10,852 nucleotides of DNA from assembly GCA_937995745.1 (NCBI GenBank), contig CALKIU010000121.1, positions 1-10,852 of the forward strand. Direction: 5' to 3'. This stretch comes from an uncultured Bacillaceae bacterium (GTDB taxonomy: Bacteria; Bacillota; Bacilli; Bacillales; Cytobacillaceae). Below are positions 5,636 to 10,852 of this stretch, one piece after another; the stretch's first letter is position 1, and every line of letters begins with the position of its first letter. A program made the position numbers and the translations under genes. Below the pieces are notes generated by a model. It was given only the letters and a program-made list of their open reading frames with translations, was not told the origin of the DNA and did not search any database.

Positions 5636-5805
5636 ATCCGGACGTCCACATGAACCATTTCCCGCGGGAAAAAAGAGCCAACGGCCGATGGCAGCCATAC
5701 ATCTTCACTTGCCCTTCATTTTGCCCCGAAAATGACGATAGGAAAAATATGTTGAAAAAATCGAACAAAGTTTTCTTCAAGATGTTAAACCGATTACAAG
5801 TTGAT
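5636..5805 (+). other. nrdD leader after the terminator
   Basis: About 170 nt of untranslated leader. It holds a perfect 14-bp palindrome TTTCCCGCGGGAAA (5658-5671), which is not followed by a U tract. I see no second clear promoter and no Fnr or Rex consensus. Confidence 0.4.
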
Positions 5806-5818
5806 GGGAGAGTTAGCG

Positions 5819-7693
5819 ATGAGGATGACTGTACACATGAGGGAGGAAACCGACTCATTTCCGCTTCATAGGCTCGACGAGATTGTATACGGGAACAACC
5901 ACGACTTGATCCGGGAAAACGCCAACATGGACGGCCAATCGCCGATGGGGACGATGTCGCGGGTAGCTTCCGAAGCGGCCAAGTTTTATGCCAAACAAAA
6001 GCTTCTCAGCGAAGACGTCCGGCAGGCCGTTGAGGACAATTACATTTATCCCCATGATCTCGATTTTTATATCACCGGCACGACGACCTGCTGCCAAATT
6101 CCGCTCGGAAAAGTGTTGAAGGGCGGTTTTAATACAGGCCACGGCTTCATCCGCGAACCGAACAGCATTCACAGCGCCATGGCTTTGGCCTCGATCATTT
6201 TTCAGGCCAACCAAAACATGCAGCACGGCGGGCAAAGCTTCCCGATATTCGACCATGATCTTGCGCCATATGTGGAAAAAACGTACCGGAAAAACAAAGA
6301 GCGCCTGAAAAAACTCGCCCCGCATTACTCAGACGGGGAACTAGATGAACTGGCCTGGAAAGAAACCGACCGGGATGTTTACCAGGCGTGCGAAGCGTTC
6401 ATTCACAACTGCAATTCCATGCATTCCCGCGGCGGCGGACAGGTGCCTTTCGTATCGATCAATTACGGCACGGACACGTCGAAGGCCGGCCGGATGCTTA
6501 TAAAAAACTTGCTGCTGGCCACCAAAGCGGGCCTTGGAAACGGGGAAACGCCCATTTTTCCCATTCAAATTTTCAAAATGAAAAAAGGGGTCAATTTTGA
6601 CAAAGGCGACCCGAATTATGACTTGTATTTGCTGGCCCTTGAGACGACGGCAAAACGCCTCTTTCCGAATTTCAGTTTCATCGATTCCAGCTTTAATCTT
6701 TCTTTTTATGACGGAACGCCGGAATCGGAAGTGGCCTACATGGGCTGCCGGACAAGGGTAATGGACAACCGCCACGGGGAAAAGAACACTGTCCAAAGAG
6801 GCAATTTGTCCTTCACCTCTTTGAATCTCGTCAAGATGGCGCTGACTGCGCACAACATACCGGACTTTTTCCGGAAACTGGATCATTACGCCGATCTGGC
6901 CATTAAACAACTGTTGGAGCGGTTCAAATTCCAAGGGAAAAAGAAAGCCCGGAACTTCCCGTTTTTATACGGCCAGGGCATATGGAAAGGCGGGGAAACC
7001 CTGCAGCCCGATGATGAACTGAAGGAAGTTTTAAGACAAGGAACGTTAACCCTCGGCTTTATCGGCCTGGCGGAAGCGCTGGTGGCCCTCATAGGGAAAC
7101 ACCACGGCGAATCGGAGCAAGCGCGCCGTCTCGGATACCGGATCGTTGAATTTTTGCGGGAAAAAACGGACAGGGCGTCCGAGGAATACGACTTGAATTT
7201 TTCATTGATCGCCACGCCGGCGGAAAGCCTTTCGGGAACGTTCACCCGCAAGGATCAGGAAGTTTTCGGGAAAATTCCCGGCATCACCGACCGGCCGTAT
7301 TATACAAACTCTTTCCATGTGCCTGTTTACTATCCAATCAAAGCGATCGATAAAATCCGCATCGAAGGGCCTTTCCACAAGTTGTGCAACGGCGGCCATA
7401 TCACCTACATTGAATGCGACGGAGACGTGGCAAGAAATATCCGCGCCCTCGATGTGCTGGTAAAAGCGATGGCGGAACACGATATCGGCTACGGGGCGAT
7501 CAACCATCCGGTCGACCGCTGCAAAGAGTGCGGATATTCGGGCATCATCGATAACGAGTGCCCCTCTTGCGGCAACGGCGATGAAAACAAAATCAGCCGC
7601 ATCCGCAGAATCACCGGGTATTTGGTCGGGGACATGAACCGGTGGAATTCCGCCAAACGGGCGGAAGAAAGGGAGAGGGTGAAGCACGCATGA
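5819..7693 (+). CDS. nrdD: anaerobic (class III) ribonucleoside-triphosphate reductase
   Basis: Reduces ribonucleoside triphosphates to deoxy forms without oxygen, using a glycyl radical. From ATG 5819 (GGGAGAG six nt upstream) it has 624 residues. The glycyl radical site RRITGYLVG places the radical glycine at 600, 24 residues from the end. Just before it, CKECG and CPSCG (Cys568, 571, 581, 584) form the C-terminal zinc site. Catalytic cysteines are expected at the TTTCCQIPLG segment (Cys91 or Cys92) and in AYMGCRTRV (Cys310). Other family blocks are NANMDGQSP, YIYPHDLDFY, MQHGGQSFP and YYTNSFHVPV. The usual N-terminal ATP-cone (about 90 residues in E. coli NrdD, 712 total) is absent, so overall dATP inhibition may be lost or replaced by NrdR control. 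The stop overlaps nrdG by 4 bp. ATG 5825 is an alternative start. Confidence 0.97.
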   Translation: MRMTVHMREETDSFPLHRLDEIVYGNNHDLIRENANMDGQSPMGTMSRVASEAAKFYAKQKLLSEDVRQAVEDNYIYPHDLDFYITGTTTCCQIPLGKVLKGGFNTGHGFIREPNSIHSAMALASIIFQANQNMQHGGQSFPIFDHDLAPYVEKTYRKNKERLKKLAPHYSDGELDELAWKETDRDVYQACEAFIHNCNSMHSRGGGQVPFVSINYGTDTSKAGRMLIKNLLLATKAGLGNGETPIFPIQIFKMKKGVNFDKGDPNYDLYLLALETTAKRLFPNFSFIDSSFNLSFYDGTPESEVAYMGCRTRVMDNRHGEKNTVQRGNLSFTSLNLVKMALTAHNIPDFFRKLDHYADLAIKQLLERFKFQGKKKARNFPFLYGQGIWKGGETLQPDDELKEVLRQGTLTLGFIGLAEALVALIGKHHGESEQARRLGYRIVEFLREKTDRASEEYDLNFSLIATPAESLSGTFTRKDQEVFGKIPGITDRPYYTNSFHVPVYYPIKAIDKIRIEGPFHKLCNGGHITYIECDGDVARNIRALDVLVKAMAEHDIGYGAINHPVDRCKECGYSGIIDNECPSCGNGDENKISRIRRITGYLVGDMNRWNSAKRAEERERVKHA

Positions 7694-8193
7694 AGATCAT
7701 GGCGATTCATCACGATTCAGTCGTTGACGGAGAAGGTTTGCGCACGGTCGTCTTTTTCGCAGGCTGCCCTCATATGTGCAAAGGCTGCCATAACCCTGAG
7801 AGTTGGAACATCAACAATGGTACAGATATGACCGTTGACGAGCTCGTCCGGGAAGTGGCAAGCAACCCCTTGACGGATGTGACATTTTCCGGCGGAGAGC
7901 CGTTTTTGCAGGCAAAGGAAGCGAGCGAAGCGGCGAAAAAATTGAAAGCAATGAATAAAAATATTTGGATTTATACTGGTTATACATTGGAAGAACTGCT
8001 CGCCTCCAATGATCCTTATAAATTGGAGCTCCTCCGCTATTGCGACGTTCTCGTGGACGGCCCGTTCCTTGAGGAAGAACGGGATCTGTCGCTGACATTC
8101 CGCGGCAGCCGAAACCAACGCATCATTGATTTGTCGCGGATGACAGTGCTCGGCGGAATGCCGGTGCCTGTCAGGGAAGCGGCCGGCCAGTAG
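7690..8193 (+). CDS. nrdG: anaerobic ribonucleoside-triphosphate reductase activating protein
   Basis: A radical SAM activase that cleaves S-adenosylmethionine to generate the glycyl radical on NrdD. The 167 residues hold the canonical CX3CX2C cluster motif CPHMCKGC (Cys26, 30, 33), binding a 4Fe-4S cluster, and the SAM-binding SGGEPF motif (67-72). The N-terminal HHDSVVDGEGLRTVVFFAGC is typical of NrdG. The length matches the short activase type without an extra ferredoxin domain. The ATGA overlap with the nrdD stop shows translational coupling; an upstream GGGAGAGGG inside nrdD serves as the ribosome site. In-frame codons upstream to 7642 exist but would overlap nrdD by 50 bp and break the family N-terminus. 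Confidence 0.96.
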   Translation: MKIMAIHHDSVVDGEGLRTVVFFAGCPHMCKGCHNPESWNINNGTDMTVDELVREVASNPLTDVTFSGGEPFLQAKEASEAAKKLKAMNKNIWIYTGYTLEELLASNDPYKLELLRYCDVLVDGPFLEEERDLSLTFRGSRNQRIIDLSRMTVLGGMPVPVREAAGQ

Positions 8194-8240
8194 GCGGGCG
8201 CGCTTCCGGAAGATGATTCTCCCCTCAAATCGATGATTGG

Positions 8241-8290
8241 AACCCGGATCCGGATGTTTGACATGCCAAACGCCGGATGCCGGGTTTTTT
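8241..8290 (+). terminator. rho-independent terminator of nrdDG
   Basis: A long hairpin: CCCGG (8243-8247) with CCGGG (8280-8284), ATCCGG (8248-8253) with CCGGAT (8273-8278), and GTTTG (8256-8260) with CAAAC (8267-8271), then six T (8285-8290). It lies about 50 nt past the nrdG stop. Confidence 0.92.
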
Positions 8291-8652
8291 GTTTACAAAG
8301 CTTTGTGTTTTTCCGCCGGTTTTTAAAAAGTATTTTTGTAATCAGAAATTACGGATTGTAAATCCCCTGCCTTTTCGGCTCCTATTTATAGATTGCTTAA
8401 GCGCAATTAACAAAAAAGTTACCACAGAGGATATTGAAATAGGGAAAAATCTTGTTTCCATTATATGTTGAGGAGATTTTCACTGATATTTTTATGAAAT
8501 GAACATTGTCGCATGCTTTTAATACGGTGTATCGGATTTTTGTTTCCATGATTCCGTATATATTCTATAAAACAATGATTCTTTTTCCCGTAGTTCTGGG
8601 AATCCTTTTGACTTATGAAATATTTGTAAGACTTTTATTGGTGTGTTGCCGG
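8291..8652. other. A+T-rich intergenic stretch, no gene seen
   Basis: About 360 bp between the nrdDG terminator and the convergent ykkD stop. A hydrophobic frame starting at 8506 has no ribosome site and runs into ykkD on the opposite strand. I see no clear minus-strand terminator for ykkCD here; a short TTCCC/GGGAA hairpin near 8590-8607 has no U tract. Confidence 0.45.
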
Positions 8653-8970
8653 TCAGGAGATCATTTTCAGCCCGATTGTGGACGCCAGAATAAGCGCGAT
8701 GAAAAACAGCCTTTTCCATTCCCGCGATTCGCCGTAAAACAGCATGCCCACCAGGGTGCCCCCGACAACGCCGATGCCTGTCCAGACGGCATAACCGGTT
8801 CCCATGGAAATATCCCTCAGCGAGTAGCTTAACAGCGCCAAGCTCAGGCCGAAACCTAAAATTAGTAAAACGACGGTTTGCCAGTTCCGTTTGACGGACA
8901 GTTGATTAATCATGGCCACGCCGAATGCTTCGAACAATCCTGCCAGTATCAATGCAAACCACGCCATCAC
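8653..8970 (-). CDS. ykkD: SMR efflux transporter subunit YkkD (probable guanidinium exporter)
   Basis: A 105-residue small multidrug resistance protein with four predicted membrane helices, matching B. subtilis YkkD in length and in signature blocks such as GTGYAVWTGIG, GMLFYGE and RLFFIALILASTIGLK. The membrane-embedded glutamate required for proton-coupled export is Glu14 (GLFEAFG). The tryptophan found three residues after this Glu in Gdx-type homodimers is Gly17 here, as in other YkkD subunits, consistent with a heterodimer with YkkC. The GTG start (8970) overlaps the ykkC stop in GTGA and has AAGGA 7 nt upstream; ATG at 8967 is the alternative. The guanidine riboswitch upstream supports guanidinium as substrate. 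Confidence 0.94.
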   Translation of the reverse strand: MMAWFALILAGLFEAFGVAMINQLSVKRNWQTVVLLILGFGLSLALLSYSLRDISMGTGYAVWTGIGVVGGTLVGMLFYGESREWKRLFFIALILASTIGLKMIS

Positions 8971-9308
8971 GATTCATTCCTTTCCGGCATCTTTTCCTCT
9001 GTCACGGCTTTTAATCCGATGACTCCGATGATGATCAACAGGATGAAAAAAATCTTAAGCCAGTCGACCGGTTCTCCGAAGAAGAGAATTTCCGAAAGGA
9101 CGGTGCCGGCCGTTCCCAAGCCGACAAAAACGGAATAGGCGGTCCCGGCCGGAAGCACTTGCGCGGCCGTAATCATCAAATAGTTGCTGACGATGATGGC
9201 AATCGCCGTACCCGTCCAGGTCCAAAAGTCGTTAGCGTGGGCGAGTCCGATCACCCAAAGGACTTCGATGACGGCGGCGACGAACAAGCGGATCCAATAT
9301 CTGTTCAA
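8967..9308 (-). CDS. ykkC: SMR efflux transporter subunit YkkC (probable guanidinium exporter)
   Basis: A 113-residue inner-membrane SMR protein with four predicted helices and a polar tail, closely resembling B. subtilis YkkC: VIEVLWVIGLAHAN near the N-terminus, then LPAGTAYSVFVGLGTAGTV and GVIGLKAVTEE. Glu15 is the conserved coupling glutamate, and Trp18 matches the Gdx (guanidinium exporter) signature. YkkC and YkkD act together as a proton-driven exporter. The frame opens at a TTG at 9314, only 3 nt from GGGAGG (9323-9318). The TTG at 9308 has 9-nt spacing and fits the family N-terminus better, so I chose it. The leader from the riboswitch terminator to the start is about 190 nt and has no evident further gene. 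Confidence 0.95.
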   Translation of the reverse strand: MNRYWIRLFVAAVIEVLWVIGLAHANDFWTWTGTAIAIIVSNYLMITAAQVLPAGTAYSVFVGLGTAGTVLSEILFFGEPVDWLKIFFILLIIIGVIGLKAVTEEKMPERNES

Positions 9309-9499
9309 TGTCAAGTACCTCCCAATGTATTTCCGCCGGATGCGCGGCTTGACGGAAAATTACCCAAGAAAGAGCGGGACGGCGGTAAGATAGTCTTTTC
9401 CGGCGCGAAAGACGCCATGCGGACGGAAGAACACAGCCGAAATTCCGTTCTCTAGTTTAATAAAAGCGTTACGAGAAGCGCACCCGTCTTGCAGTCATA

Positions 9500-9545
9500 T
9501 AAAAAAGCCCTGAGAGAAGACTGAAACAGTTTCTCCCGGGCTTTT
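9500..9545 (-). terminator. terminator of the guanidine riboswitch expression platform
   Basis: On the minus strand, AAGCCCGGGAGAA pairs with TTCTCTCAGGGCTT around a central loop, then six U (9506-9501). Its 5' arm is the conserved 3' end of the aptamer (AAAAGCCCGGGAGA), so ligand binding and termination exclude each other, as in known guanidine-I ON switches. Confidence 0.9.
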
Positions 9546-9631
9546 ATCCCTCCGTGGCACAGCGTATAAGCTGTGAGTTTTCTCTCGGACCAGACTAACC
9601 TACTATAAGATGCAGGCTACGGAACCCTAGA
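9530..9631 (-). ncRNA. guanidine-I riboswitch (ykkC-yxkD motif)
   Basis: Read on the minus strand, the conserved blocks appear in order: CTAGGGTTCCG (from 9630), CTGGTCCGAGAGAAA (around 9593-9579), CACGGAGGGA and AAAAGCCCGGGAGA (down to about 9532). This is the ykkC class 1 consensus, known to bind guanidinium and relieve termination of exporter and degradation genes. Here it precedes ykkC-ykkD. Confidence 0.95.
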
Positions 9632-9659
9632 AAACTTTTAAAATATACAATTAACTAGA

Positions 9660-9687
9660 ATTATACACATCTTGGCCGGGAATTCAA
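9660..9687 (-). promoter_or_regulatory. sigma-A promoter of the guanidine riboswitch and ykkCD
   Basis: On the minus strand, TTGAAT (9687-9682) lies 16 bp from a perfect TATAAT (9665-9660). The start is predicted near 9653, about 22 nt before the first conserved aptamer block. Confidence 0.65.
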
Positions 9688-9778
9688 GCGGAGCCGCGCT
9701 TCGCTTGGTGACCTAGACTATTGTCATTATCTGGATGAATAGGCAAAAATATCTCCGACAAACATTTTACTCATACCA

Positions 9779-9814
9779 ACGGTGTCAAACCGTTTGCCGG
9801 AGCTTTCCGGCGCT
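9779..9814 (-). other. two adjacent small hairpins downstream of the 282-residue gene
   Basis: AACGGT/ACCGTT with a 5-nt loop, next to GCCGGA/TCCGGC with a 4-nt loop, about 15 nt past the minus-strand stop at 9827. Neither has a U tract on the minus strand. The second is followed on the plus strand by GCTG and then TTTTT, but no plus-strand gene ends here. They may stabilise the mRNA end or be a weak terminator. Confidence 0.3.
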
Positions 9815-9826
9815 GTTTTTAGTCGT

Positions 9827-10675
9827 TCAGTTGCCGTTTTTAAATGCGGCGGATTTTTGTGCATATTCTTCTTCTGTCACCGCTTCAAAAAACAGTTTTT
9901 CATCGCTGTCCCATAACGATAAATGAAAACCGGTGGCACCGTCTTCAAAATGGCCGTCCAGTTTCTTGCTTTTTCCGTCAATGTTCGTGTAAAAATTCAG
10001 CAACCGCCCGTCGGTAATGCCGTTTAACGGGTAAGTCGTTTCTTTGAACGGATTTTGTTCGTTCCCTGTGTTGACCGTTGCCAAAAGGGATCCCGTCAAT
10101 TCACCTTCAAGGAGGGCTTCATCGATTTTGATGAAGTATTGTTTGCTACCATCCGGCGCTGTGTAAAGAAAACCGTAGACGTTGCGCAGTTCCGCGAAAA
10201 ACTGGCGGATCCGGGTTTTCTCTCTTTCTTCGGCATGATAAACGGCATCTTCCAGCTCCTCTTCAAGTTTTTTAATGAAGCCCTCCAGTTCTTGTTTGCT
10301 GACAGCTGCAAATTTGAGGGGATTCTTTTCCCGTTCTGTTAAAACGAAGTCCGTACCGGAAAGTTTTCCTGTGAAGTTTCTCGTTTCATCATGATAAACG
10401 GCAGTGAGTGTGAATCCGTTTTCCGTTTTCGTGCCGGACAGCGTGTATTCTTTCTTTTCCATAAACGGTTCAATGCCCGGCTCTTCGATAATTTGATGGT
10501 GATGGAGCGTTCCGTCTATGTTATGGTTGCCGCCGGAAAGTTCAAGCCACATAAGGACGCCTTCATCACTGTGGACGTAAATTTTTGTTTCTTTTTGTGA
10601 TATGGCCCACCAAACAACCCCGCCGATTAAAATCATTGCCAATACGGCTGCTGTCCCGATTATAATTTTTTTCAT
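9827..10675 (-). CDS. uncharacterised membrane-anchored extracytoplasmic protein
   Basis: I do not recognise a family. The 282-residue protein starts MKKIIIGTAAVLAMILIGG and continues hydrophobic to about residue 25 (ending VVWWA). This predicts a single N-terminal membrane anchor or uncleaved signal, with the rest outside the cell; no lipobox cysteine is present. Residues 30-120 are rich in Thr, Gly and short beta-type stretches (for example YTLSGTKTENGFTLTAVYHDE, written here without claim of a fold). Residues 126-165 are a charged Glu/Lys helix that could form a coiled coil, and a second beta-rich half follows (about 165-275). The ATG has GAGGG 9 nt upstream. It appears monocistronic; upstream of it I found no confident promoter, and ykkCD downstream has its own. 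Confidence 0.82.
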   Translation of the reverse strand: MKKIIIGTAAVLAMILIGGVVWWAISQKETKIYVHSDEGVLMWLELSGGNHNIDGTLHHHQIIEEPGIEPFMEKKEYTLSGTKTENGFTLTAVYHDETRNFTGKLSGTDFVLTEREKNPLKFAAVSKQELEGFIKKLEEELEDAVYHAEEREKTRIRQFFAELRNVYGFLYTAPDGSKQYFIKIDEALLEGELTGSLLATVNTGNEQNPFKETTYPLNGITDGRLLNFYTNIDGKSKKLDGHFEDGATGFHLSLWDSDEKLFFEAVTEEEYAQKSAAFKNGN

Positions 10676-10852
10676 GGTTCGGTTCCCTCTTTTTAAATGA
10701 AATGTGGATGGTTTTCACCACTTTTATTTTAATGGAAAGAATCATGGGGGAATTGATTTAATATGCCGGAAAATTGAAAACTTTTTGTCTGAAAAACTAT
10801 GTTACGGTTTTTTTAGAATAAGGAACGGCCTGTTCAGGGTGTGGTTCTGATG
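10676..10852. other. upstream region of the 282-residue gene
   Basis: A+T-rich, 177 bp to the window end. It should hold the minus-strand promoter of the 282-residue gene, but I find no pair of boxes with good spacing. No other feature is visible. Confidence 0.4.

Noticed and set aside
6341..7687. Long minus-strand frames of 197, 121 and 161 residues
   Set aside because: Antisense shadows of nrdD.
8506..8832. Plus-strand frame with a hydrophobic start
   Set aside because: TTG start without a Shine-Dalgarno, and the second half is antisense to ykkD.
1..10852. CRISPR array, insertion sequence, tRNA or rRNA
   Set aside because: No regularly spaced direct repeats, no transposase coding sequence, and no tRNA or rRNA signature seen on either strand.

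Overview
The window looks chromosomal and comes from a Bacillaceae-type Firmicute, probably a moderately G+C-rich, perhaps thermophilic Bacillus relative such as Caldibacillus or a neighbour. The genus is inference. Supporting signs are strong AAGGAGG-type ribosome binding sites, frequent TTG/GTG starts, sigma-A promoters, compact U-tract terminators, a ykkC/ykkD pair behind a guanidine-I riboswitch, and an nrdDG operon behind NrdR boxes and a cobalamin riboswitch. I see no transposase, phage, CRISPR, tRNA or rRNA.

Left part (1-3540), all minus strand: a DJ-1/PfpI-family protein (207-716) with its own promoter and a candidate terminator, then the carbon-starvation transporter operon cstA-ybdD (1185-3458) with a consensus promoter and a terminator. 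A 19-bp perfect inverted repeat (3561-3605) of REP-like form sits upstream of the cstA promoter.

Middle (3625-5265): an unrecognised 290-residue protein on the minus strand (3680-4552). Its leader of about 200 nt carries a 15-bp hairpin followed by six U and a second stem-loop before the Shine-Dalgarno. Its promoter lies back to back with a consensus plus-strand promoter (4797-4825). That promoter has a near-perfect palindrome at its expected start site but reads into about 400 bp of G+C-rich DNA with no convincing gene. This is the least explained part of the window.

Right of centre (5266-8290), plus strand: the anaerobic class III ribonucleotide reductase operon nrdD-nrdG. Its promoter carries two NrdR boxes 32 bp apart and is followed by a cobalamin riboswitch with a terminator, so the sequence predicts two stacked controls: nucleotide sensing through NrdR and B12 sensing through the riboswitch. 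NrdD makes dNTPs without oxygen using a glycyl radical that NrdG installs.

Right end (8653-10852), minus strand: the ykkC/ykkD paired small multidrug resistance (SMR) exporter, probably a guanidinium exporter, under a guanidine-I riboswitch with terminator. After it comes a 282-residue membrane-anchored protein that I do not recognise.

Most genes are familiar. The points worth a second look are the double regulation of nrdDG, the divergent promoters with their palindrome and orphan transcript, the attenuator-like leader of the unknown gene, and the REP-like palindrome.
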